Assembly: GCF_905171765.1 (NCBI RefSeq)
Contig: NC_053392.1
Coordinates: 410,926,299-410,990,298 of the forward strand
Source: Bufo bufo
Taxonomy: Eukaryota; Chordata; Amphibia; Anura; Bufonidae
Direction: 5' to 3'
Length of the DNA stretch: 64,000 bases
Each line of letters begins with the position of its first letter. Positions within the stretch are counted from its first letter, which is position 1. The position numbers and the translations under genes were made by a program. The notes below the pieces were generated by a model, which ran no database searches, had not been told where the DNA came from, and worked only from the letters and a program-made list of their open reading frames with translations. Positions 55,411-64,000 of this stretch are shown piece after piece.

Positions 55411-57229
55411 GGATATATATATTTATAATGTGGCCAAAATATCCCTCATCATGGGTTCCCCCTCCCTAGCCAAATCATCCTGCAGGCACATTCCAACATG
55501 CTTGCAGAAGGGCAATACCGCCAAGAGCAGAGCGTTGTGCTGCGCTCAGGAGGCTACCCCCAGCACCCCCTACAAGAGGAGAGCGCAGGCAGCCATGTCG
55601 GGCTGCGCTGCGCTAGCTAGGAACCCACATCCCAGACACCCCCTGCAAGATGAAACAGACACAGAGCACTGTGCTGTGCTCAAACCCCAGAAGGAGAGTG
55701 CAGCAGGCGCTCTGAAGTGAATCCCCGCTCCCCCTTCAGGCCGGAGAGCGCGTGCGGTGCTCAGGCAGAAGACCGGGCCCCCCACTTGCAGGCCCTGGGA
55801 GAAGCAAGCAACCCCTGGAAGACGAGCATTGGTGGCTAAGTATTAACCCCTGAACCACCAATAGCCACCCCTTATACCCCTGGCTCCTTATCTTGCTCCC
55901 CTCCCTGCTGCCCCAGCCCACAGTCCCCTGTACCCCTGCTGCAGTAAACCCTTCAAGGCTACTGCATTAACCCATGCTGCCCATCCCCTCAGTAACCCCT
56001 GATACCCGTGCCCTGTATTGCTAACCCCTGCAGCAGTAACCCCTTCACTGCTGCTGTCTTGTACCCCTACAGCAGTGTGTTAACCCCTCCACTGCTGCTC
56101 TCCTGCTGAACCCCTCTATCCAGTAACCCTTGCATTGTTAACCCTTTCCTGGGTTACCCCTGCCCAGTTAACCCTTGCTGGATAACACTAACCTGTAACC
56201 TACAGCTACATCCCTGGCCTGCAAATATTAACCCTTGCAGTGCCACCATTTGTGTTTTACCCCTTGTACCCCGTAGGAACAGTGAGTAGTCAGGCGGGTG
56301 GGTTGTTGTTGTTAATGTGTATGTAAGTAAGTGTAATGTATAGTGTGTGTGTGGGGTGGAATTGGGAATTGAATTGTGTAGTGTAGTTAGGTTTGTATTG
56401 TGTTTATTGTAGTGATATTACTGTACTGTGGTGTGTGCGTCTATATGTATATATATATAGATATAGTGTATAATTAGACTGTATACTTGTATTGTGTAAT
56501 AAATATTCTTTATTCATAACATACAGTGTATAGTGCTTTAGTGACTGCTATAGTATAGTAGTAGTAAGTCGCACGTAGTTCAGTGTAGTGTATAGGCAAC
56601 AGAGGTAGCTAGTTAGTTATACAATTAGCTAATTAGCTAGAGAGAGTATTCCTATTTTAGGTATAAATAGGCGGAGTCATCACTAGACGACTCACGCCTA
56701 TTTATGAATATTAATCATTGGTATTATCCAAAATATCAATAATTAATATTTCCCTTAACAGTACTACTGTGTTATTGATCTTAATATGCCTGACTGTCAG
56801 TAATAGCTGCATGTTGGTATAGCTGGGGTCGGATAAGTACTAGTAATGGAACCCAGTTCAAGACATTGCTAGGTGAGACACAGCAATATGTAAATAAAAT
56901 TAGTAGGTTACTCAAAAAAAAAAAGAAAACTACTTCGATAGCTCTCAGGGGCAGACTGTAAACTTAAAGTGGCCCTGTGAAAAAGCTAAAAGTGGCCCCA
57001 TGTTGTAGGTGGGTCCAAAGTGACACAAGTAGGCAGGGCCAACACAGGTAGAATGGGTCAATACAATTAGGTAGAGTCAACAATACCAAATTACAACTCA
57101 AAATACCATCTCAGCAGAACCAAATACCAATGTGAAACATAAAATGCTATACCAGAAGCTACCCCACTGTGGTTGCCATCAATAGCTGCCACATTCTGTC
57201 CTTCTTCTCTAATTGTCTCTAATTAAGAT
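55411..57229. other. Low-complexity region without recognised genes
   Basis: 55850-56270 is pyrimidine-rich with many degenerate copies of TAACCCCTGC. 56290-56560 is rich in TG and TGTAG/TATAG steps. 56640-57220 shows no structure. No coding domain was recognised; the frame at 55304-55720 starts in the microsatellite and has no family resemblance. Confidence 0.5.
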
Positions 57230-57836
57230 TAGTATTGAGCGCGAATATTCAAATTACAAATTTAAATGGCGAATATCGGCACTTAGAGAATTTGCGAATA
57301 TTTTGAATATAGTGCCATATATTCCTTTTTCGAATATTCATCATTTTTTCCATCTGAACACATGATTCCTCCCTGCTTCTTGCTTGTGGGCAACTTAAGC
57401 AGGGAGGAATCATGACTTCAGATGGAAAAAAATTACGATTATTCTAAAAAACAAATATACAGCACTATATCGAATATAGTGCCATATATTCGTTTTTTAG
57501 AATATTCATCATCTTTTTCCATCTGAAGTCATGATTCCTCCCTGCTTAACAGGGAGGAATAATAACTTCAGATGGAAAAAAATGACTAATATTCCAAAAA
57601 AACAAATATATAGCACTACAGTCTATAGTGCTATATATTCGTTTTTGACCCACGCCTGTATTGATCGCGTAATATTCGCCTTTTACACGATCATTACCTT
57701 GCCGATTTTCGAGTAAAAAAATAGAATGTACAGTAGAATATAATGAATATTCAAATTCACGAATATTCAACAAATATTCTACAAAGTATTTGCAAAATAT
57801 CACAAATTTGAATATGACTCCTGCCGCTCATCACTA
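57230..57836. mobile_element. hAT-type MITE A, AT-rich, 607 bp
   Basis: ATTAAGAT is repeated exactly at 57222-57229 and 57837-57844. Ends TAGTATTGAGC and GCTCATCACTA. Internal inverted repeats of TTCCATCTGAAGTCATGATT and CCTCCCTGCTT occur twice. Confidence 0.88.
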
Positions 57837-57865
57837 ATTAAGATATGGAGCAGGGGGCTTAGTAG

Positions 57866-58212
57866 TAGTGATGAGTGGCAGGGGCAATATTCAAATTCGT
57901 GATATTTCGTGAATATTTGGGCAAATATTCGCGAATTTGAAAATTTGTTATCTTAATTGCGTAAATCGGCAATTTTAAAATTCACAGTACAAAAATTTGC
58001 AATCAACACTACTCCTAAAGTCAAAGATATTGCAGCCTTCTCATTGGCCCACAAGCTAGAAGCAGGGAGGGATCATGTGTACTGTTTAAAAAAAAAATCT
58101 TGAATATTTGAAATTACGAATATATATCACTATATTATAAATATTTGCGAATTCTCTAAGTGCCGATATTCACGATAAAAATTCGCAATTCGAATATTCG
58201 GGATCAACACTA
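57866..58212. mobile_element. hAT-type MITE B, AT-rich, 347 bp
   Basis: CTTAGTAG (57858-57865) and CTTAGGAG (58213-58220) form an 8 bp duplication with one change. Ends TAGTGATGAG and GATCAACACTA; CGAATATTC-type motifs are shared with MITE A. Confidence 0.82.
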
Positions 58213-58587
58213 CTTAGGAGGTGGGATGAGGGACATAGCACCAAGCCAGCCCTACCTTCAGCTTACTGCTTGGACTTGAGTCACATTCCAAGTTACCATC
58301 TCCAATGCAGGTCATAGGCCTCTACAGCCTGTGTCCCTCTGCCATTTGCACACTGCCTCATAAACTGGTCTATGGCTATCAGGGCAGGGGGCTATCAGTT
58401 ATTATGTACCCAGACAGTGGCAGTGAGGAGGGTTTAGGGGGCCCTGTGGGCATTGGCCCGCTGAGAAATATCCCTGTAGGGTTTATGGCTAGTCCAAACC
58501 TGGTAGATACGGTATCACATACTGACTTTTGCTGTTTTTGTACATTTGTTTTGGGTTTGTTTTTTATGCATCCAGATGTTACTTTAG

Positions 58588-60075
58588 ACCTCTTTCACAC
58601 GGGCGTGTCCGGATTAAGGTCCGGATGCGTCCCGGTGCATTGCAGCAAACCCGCGCGAGTAGGAATGCAATTGCAGTCAGTTTTGACTGCGATTGCGTTC
58701 CGATGTTCAGTTTTTATCGCGCGGGTGCAATGTGTTTTGCACGCGCGTGATAAAAAACCGACTGTGGTACCCAGACCCGAACTTCTTTAGGCTACTTTCA
58801 CACCTGCGTTCAGGTGTCCGCTCGTGAGCTCCGTTTGAAGGGGCTCACAAGCGGCCCGGAACGCAGCCGTCCGGCCCTAATGCATTCTCAGTGGAGGCGG
58901 ATCCACTGAGAATGCATCCGCCTGCCAGCGCTCAGCCTCCGCTCCGCTCAGTGAGCGGACACCTGAACGCTGCTTGCAGCGTTCGGGTGTCCGCCTGGCC
59001 GTGCGGAGGCGAGCGGATCCGTCCAGACTTATAATGGAAGTCAATAGGGATGGATCCTCTTGAAGATGACACTATATGGCTCAATCTTCAAGCGGATCCG
59101 TCCCCCATTGACTTTCAATGTAAAGTCTGAACGGATCCGCTCAGGCTACTTTCACACTTAGAAATTTTTCTAAGTTATAATGCAGACGGATCCGTTCTGA
59201 ACGGATGCAAACGTCTGCATTATAGGAGCGGATCCGTCTGATGAAACATCAGACGGACCCGCTCCGAACGCTAGTGTGAAAGTAGCCTTACAGAAGTTCA
59301 GGTTTGGGTTAGTTGTAGTGTAGATTGTATTATTTCCCCTTATAACATGGTTATAAGGGAAAATAATAGCATTCTGAATACAGAATGCATAGTACAATAG
59401 GGCTGGAGGGGTTAAAAAAAATTTTTAAAAAAATTTAACTCACCTTAATCCACTTGTTCGCGCAGCCCGCATCTCTTCTGTCTTCATCTGCGAGCAATAG
59501 GACCTTTGAAGACGTCACTGCGCTCATCACATGGTCCATCACATGATCCATCACCATGGTGATGGATCGTGTGATGAGCGTAGTGACGTCACCAAAGGTC
59601 CTATTGCTCACAGATAAAGACAGAAGAGATGCCGGCTGCTCGAACAAGTGGATTAAGGTGAGTTAAATTATTATTTATTTTTTAACCCCTCCAGCCCTAT
59701 TGTACTATGCATTCTGTATTCAGAATGCTATTATTTTCCCTTATAACCATGTTATAAGGGGAAATAATAATGATCGGGTCCCCATCCCGATCATCACCTA
59801 GCAACCGTGCGTGAAAATCGCACCGCATCCGCACTTGGTTGCGGATGCTTGCGATTTTCACGCAACCCCATTCATTTCTATGGGGCCTGCGTTACGTGAA
59901 AAACGCACAAAGAGAAGCATGCTGCGATTTTCATGCAACTCACAAGTAATGCGTGAAAATCCTCGCTCGTGTGCACAGCCCCATAGAAATGAATGGGTCA
60001 GGATTCAGTGCGGGTGCAATGCGTTCAACTCACGCATCGCATCCGTGCGGAATACTCGCCCGTGTGAAAGGGGCC
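58588..60075. mobile_element. Harbinger-type foldback MITE, outer
   Basis: Ends GACCTCTTTCACACGGGCG (58588) and CGCCCGTGTGAAAGGGGCC (to 60075), with TTA at 58585-58587 and 60076-60078. Long inverted arms meet near 59550 around CCATCACCATGGTGATGG. A second element (58790-59287) sits in its left arm; without it the element is a palindrome of about 990 bp. No gene. Confidence 0.85.
58790..59287. mobile_element. Harbinger-type MITE nested in the previous one
   Basis: Ends GGCTACTTTCACACCTGCG (58790) and CTAGTGTGAAAGTAGCC (to 59287), TTA on both sides (58787-58789, 59288-59290). Another GGCTACTTTCACACTT end lies inside at 59142, so further nesting or duplication is likely. Confidence 0.82.
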
Positions 60076-60078
60076 TTA

Positions 60079-60532
60079 GAGTCTGCAGTGAATTATAAAA
60101 TTCCCTACAGCAAAGCATTTTTTCATGCCTATTTTTGCATTGCATTTTGTATATTAATTAGCCCTTCCTAATGTGACAAGCTACACTGGTGTTGGTTGTA
60201 ATAAGCCTTGTATGAAAAGGTCTCCAAGTGAAACTGTTTCCACATTTATAATAAAAATCTGATCAAAATAATATTTATTTTCCTATGCGAAGCATACATG
60301 AATATTGCTGTTTCTTTGTATTTTGAATACACTTACCTGTTTTCTATGATTTAGGCCTCCTGCACACGACCGTAGGCAGGTTTAGCGTAGGACCTTGTCG
60401 CTTGGTAGGTGGGCTTAGATGTGTTCTCATCAAAATGTATTGACCAAGTGTCTCAGATTTTATCAATAGAGTGAGGGCTTAGTCCATCTGTTATGCTTGC
60501 AACTATTATAGTGCATTATTTTCTGTAACTGT
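60079..60532. other. Non-coding sequence with one MITE end
   Basis: GGCCTCCTGCACACGACCGT at 60354 resembles the Harbinger-type ends in this window, without partner. No gene seen. Confidence 0.45.
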
Positions 60533-61320
60533 TGTAGGAAGGCACAAGGTCCGTCATTGACAGAAGGTATGTGTCAGCGAGATTCCTGGCCTTGGTGAGG
60601 TAAGAGCCGGTAATTTCATGTGTCAGCGGTAGCTAGTGCTGGCTGACATGGTTTTGCTATTTAGTATGGCTGTTATGGCTCTTACTGGGAGCAGCCAAAG
60701 TGCAGGGTGAGTGGTATCTCCCCACGTTCCAGGCCAGGTGTTGGTTTGGGCTATAAACACAGGCAGCACTGTCAGGTGGTAGGAATTTACTCCTCTCTGA
60801 CAGTGAAGCTCTGTCAGTCTCTGTGTTGGAAATGATGGCCAGAGGGTAGAGAAAGGCGCTCATAGGGTGAGTATGTTCAATAAGTGGAGAATCCACTAAA
60901 AAAAGGTTTTGTTTGCTCACCTGTTATGGGGTTGGGTGCAACCTAATTGGGTGCAACCCCAGTGACGGTTGTTTGTAGACGGTTCACAGTTGGTGCAGCC
61001 CAGATCTCTCCAAATCCCTTGGGTGGGAGCCACCTCACCACTCGGGTTAGACAGTGGGAACAAGAAGAAAGGACGCTTGACTGTTTCGGTCGAACGTATG
61101 GACATAATTTGTATTTTTCAGGTTTATTAGTAGACAACGCGTTTCGGGGTACTTCTGACCCCTTTATCAAGTCGGAGGTTTTTAGGTTGATGGTCAAAAA
61201 CCTTATGTCGGCGGTGCCGACGGCACGGCTGGTGTATCGGCAGCACGAGGTGCACGCTGACGCTTGGTCGCTGCCTATATACTTCGTCCGCAAGCCTGTC
61301 TACCAGAGCAAATCCCCACA
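60533..61320 (+). mobile_element. Solo LTR of the Gmr1-like gypsy family (copy B)
   Basis: Starts TGTAGGAAGGCACAAGG and ends ACCAGAGCAAATCCCCACA, matching the inverse of the LTR at 61461-62039. CTGT at 60529-60532 and 61321-61324 is a 4 bp target duplication. Shared internal sequence includes TTTGCTATTTAGTATGGCTG. A Penelope-like segment (about 60849-61290) is inserted in it. Confidence 0.85.
60849..61290 (-). mobile_element. Penelope-like fragment with a degenerate hammerhead
   Basis: It interrupts LTR copy B. On the minus strand, 61173-61133 reads a hammerhead-like fold with GAAACGCGTT and a stem II GGGGT/ACCCC; the core reads TTGATAA instead of CTGANGA. The left part has CCTATAACAG-like tail sequence with AAAAAAAGG. 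Borders are approximate, set by comparison with the uninterrupted LTR. Confidence 0.55.
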
Positions 61321-61460
61321 CTGTATAAATGTAGCCATGTACATCCGCAACATTCATTATCATATCGTGCAGGATGTTTTATTTTTTCCTGTGATTTGAA
61401 TAAATCTAATTATGTTCAACATATTACCATTTTCTTTACAATATATATGAATTTATCTAC

Positions 61461-62039
61461 TGTGGGGACTCGCTCTGGTAGTCAGGACAAGCGGACGCAG
61501 TATAGAGGCAAAGACCAGTTTATAACTTGAAAACTTCAGTGTTTATTCACTCTTGTTGCAAGTACACAGTACGACAGTTTATTTGTAGTATTAGTGATAG
61601 TTCACACCCAGGTAGCTCAAAAAATCATAACACCTTTTGTCCTGGGTGTGAATCCACACCCGAGCGGCATAGCTCAGAACAGAGCAGTCCTCCTAGATTC
61701 AGGCCTCCAGCCTGGCACAAGGGTCAGATCCTGGTACAGAGATTGCCAGAGCTCCAATGTCAGAGAGAGATAAATCCCCACACCTGACACTGTTGGCTGT
61801 TTTTTGTAGGCCTGACAAAACCCGGCCTGGAACGTGGGAAGTAGTCACCCACCCAGCACTTTGACTACTCCCAGTAGGAGCCGTCCCGGATCAGCTATTT
61901 ACAGCCATACTAAATAGCAAAGTGTCAAACAGAAACTGCTGCTGACACAAGAAAACTGGCTCTTACTCCACCGAGGCCAGGAAGCTTGGTAACACATACC
62001 GTACCTATTATCCACGATTATTCTTTGTACCTTCTTACA
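61461..62039 (-). repeat. 3' LTR (579 bp)
   Basis: Reads TGTAAGAAGG...GTCCCCACA on the minus strand, TG...CA ends. A polypurine tract (AAAGGGGGGAGG on the minus strand, 62042-62053) precedes it. Matches solo LTRs at 27727-28876 and 60533-61320. Confidence 0.85.
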
Positions 62040-62055
62040 TACCTCCCCCCTTTGT

Positions 62056-63988
62056 TGAACCCTGATGGGGTGAACACATGCCATACAGTATACCCGGGAC
62101 AGGGCATCCTCGTTTCCCTGTGTTCTACGGAGAACTTAAAGTTCTGTAAGGATAGGAACCACCTGGTGACTCGGGCATTTCTCTCTTTGGCCTGGCTCAT
62201 CCATTTGAGAGGGGAGTGGTCAGTCACCAGACGGAACTTTCTTCCCAACAAATAGTACCGGAAAGACTCGAGTGCCCACTTGATAGCCAGGCACTCTTTC
62301 TCCACTATACTGTACCTGGTTTCGGCTGAGGTAAGCTTGCGGCTTAGGAAGACAACGGGATGCTCCTCCCCGTTGACTTCCTGAGACAGTACCGCACCGA
62401 GGCCTATTTCAGAGGTGTCCGTCTGTACTATAAATTTCCGCTTGAAGTCGGGCGTCACCAAAACCGGGGACCCACACAGGGCCAACTTCAAAGCGGAGAA
62501 CGCTTCTTACGCCTGATCATCCCAGCGAACCATAACTGACCTGCGTCCCTTCAAGAGCCCTGTCAATGGCGCGGCCACTGTAGAAAAGTGGGGAACAAAC
62601 CTCATGTAATAGCCCACCATTCCTAGGAACGACTTTACTTACCTAGTGGTGACAGGATGGGGCCAATCCCGAATTGTCTCTATTTTGTTCACTTGAGGTT
62701 TGATAACTCCGCGCCCAATGACATACCCCAGGTACTTAGTCTCCTCTAACCCTATCGCACATTTTTTGGGGTTAGCAGTTAGCCCAGCATTCCTAAGGGA
62801 GTCCACTACAGACTGTACTTTGGGTAGGTGACTTTCCCAGTCGGTACTGTGGATGACGATATTGTCCAGGTACGCCGAAGCGTACCGACGATGTGGATGA
62901 AGTACAATGTTCATTAGCCTTTGAAAGGTTGCGGGGGCGCCATGCAGACCAAAGGGTAACACCTTGTACTGATATAGCCCCTCCAGTGTGATCCGGTTTC
63001 TCGTTAGCAGCCTCCGTTAAGGGCATCTGCCAATACACTTTTGTGAGGTCCAAAACTGAGAAATACCAGGCTTGTCCTAACCTTTTAATTAGCTCATCGA
63101 CTCGGGGCATGGGAAATGCATCGAACTTAGAGATCTCGTTTAATTTTTGGAAATCGTTACAAAACCGAAGTGTCCCGTCCGGCTTGGGTATTAGCACTAT
63201 AGGACTAGCCCACTCACTTTTAGACTCCTCAATGACGTCTAGCCTCAGCATCATCTGCACTTCCTCAGAGATGGCTTGTCGCGGATCCTCGGGTACCCAG
63301 TATTAGCCTGACTTTTGCCTGAGGTTCAATGACAATGTCATGCTGAATTGTGGAAGTGCATCCAGGGAGGTCCGAGAACATATCTGTGTTCCGGCTAATA
63401 AACTCCCTGGCCTCCTCAGCCTGTTTAGAGGAGAGGCTGTCAGCCATTCATACTGTGGAAGCCGCTTCCCCTGCTTCAGACAGAGGGGCCAAAACCTCTT
63501 CTTCTAGAAAATCTGGTCGCGGGCTGTCTTCAGTACATGTTTCCCTATCTCTGGACAGTTTGAGTAAATTAACATGGTACACCTGCTCCAGCTTTGGCCT
63601 CTCTGGCTGGTGTACCTTGTAGTTTACCTCTCCAATTTTTTCAAGTACCTCGTAGGGTCCCTGCCACTTAGCCGGGAACTTACTGTCCACGGTCGGCACC
63701 AGGACCAAAACCCGGGTTAAAGATCCGAACCCGAGCCTGCCGATTATAGATCCGACTCTGGGCTCGCTGAGCTGCCTCCATATGCTCCATGACAAGGGGC
63801 AAAATGGTCTCTATCCACTGTTGAATCTTGGTAACATACTCCGGGCACTTTTATGCGGAGTGGGTTGCTGCTCCCACGCCTCTTTGGCTACGTCAAACAA
63901 ACTGCGAAGATGTCTGCCATATAGCAATTCGAAGGGCGAGAATCCAGTAAAGGCCTGGGGCACTTCTCGCACAGCAAACATGAGATAG
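62056..63988 (-). pseudogene. Gmr1-like pol: integrase, reverse transcriptase, RNase H, broken
   Basis: 63988-63800 encodes the end of the integrase core (FAVREVPQAFTGFSPFELLY); 63795-63448 the integrase C-terminus (KWQGPYEVLEKIGEVNYKV, VYHVNLLKL). Reverse transcriptase follows: ASPIVLIPKPDGTLRFCNDF and VLDLTKVYWQMPL (63260-62970), then, after a frameshift, LPFGLHGAPATFQRLM and YLDNIVIHS (62962-62639), where YLDD is expected. RNase H is at 62491-62060 (QTDTSEIGLGAVLSQ, TDHSPLKWM), frameshifted near 62110 before a DALSRV-like end. Stops near 63300, 63820 and 62510 and the Asp to Asn change in the active site show it is inactive. Confidence 0.88.
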
Positions 63989-64000
63989 GGCAGAAGAAGG

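Larger units (their letters stand above)
61461..64000 (-). mobile_element. Gmr1-like Ty3/gypsy retrotransposon, 3' part
   Basis: On the minus strand the order is integrase core end, integrase C-terminus, reverse transcriptase, RNase H, polypurine tract and 3' LTR. Integrase before reverse transcriptase is the Ty1/copia-like order known in the Gmr1 group of gypsy elements. The 5' LTR, gag and protease would lie beyond the window end. Confidence 0.85.

Noticed and set aside
55304..55720. 138-residue open frame beginning near a TA microsatellite
   Set aside because: N-terminus is encoded by the microsatellite and no domain is seen downstream.
55850..56270. Possible telomere-like repeat
   Set aside because: The motif is TAACCCCTGC with irregular spacing, not the vertebrate TTAGGG/CCCTAA repeat.
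60947..61399. 150-residue open frame
   Set aside because: Crosses from a Penelope-like insertion into an LTR and flank; composition and structure do not support a protein.

Overview
This 64 kb window looks like a piece of a frog or toad genome, probably a neobatrachian with a large repeat-rich genome. There is no bacterial gene organisation and no intact host gene. Nearly everything is transposable elements nested in each other. The anuran reading rests on the mixture seen: BED-type hAT transposons, a DIRS retroelement, Tc1 and mariner elements, T2/Kolobok-type MITEs starting TTAAAGGG, Penelope-like elements with a hammerhead motif, a Gmr1-like gypsy element and L2-like and L1-like LINEs. The species cannot be named from the sequence alone.

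Layout. 1-1037 is the right end of a large TTAA-inserted non-autonomous transposon lying inside the right end of a hAT element (to 1938). That hAT sits in a mariner element with an intact transposase (1939-3466). 3469-4870 is a 5'-truncated L1 piece carrying a T2-type MITE. 5127-11980 is a decayed gene of an unrecognised, transposase-like family with a splice acceptor in front; it is split by a 5 kb DIRS element (6431-11506). 11977-24219 is a second, truncated hAT whose BED zinc finger is split by an L1 (13200-21781). That L1 carries a Penelope-like insertion with a hammerhead ribozyme (14843-16669) and a Tc1 element with an intact transposase (20096-21673).

24541-30263 holds L2-like LINE fragments, a Harbinger-type element, a solo LTR and a 707 bp palindromic MITE. 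30812-38359 is a third hAT with a perfect 8 bp target duplication, followed by a dead Tc1 (38638-40139) and more L2-like LINE. 42138-48295 is a fourth, nearly intact hAT, again with a perfect 8 bp duplication. 49110-53803 is a full copy of the TTAA element seen at the window start, built from alternating inverted repeats, a 191 bp tandem array and a chain of hairpins. 54350-60078 is MITEs and low-complexity DNA. 60533-61320 is a solo LTR with a Penelope-like insertion. From 61461 to the window end runs the 3' half of a Gmr1-like gypsy element on the minus strand, with integrase upstream of reverse transcriptase.

The window is a stratigraphic record rather than a pathway. Target-site duplications (hAT 8 bp, Harbinger TTA, Kolobok/piggyBac-like TTAA, LTR 4 bp, Penelope-like 14 bp, L1 about 20 bp) give a relative order of insertions. 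Only the mariner transposase (2118-3176), the Tc1 transposase (20351-21376) and the DIRS gag (9659-10837) remain as uninterrupted full-length reading frames. The most unusual signals are the well-formed hammerhead ribozyme, the architecture of the TTAA element, and the unrecognised broken gene.
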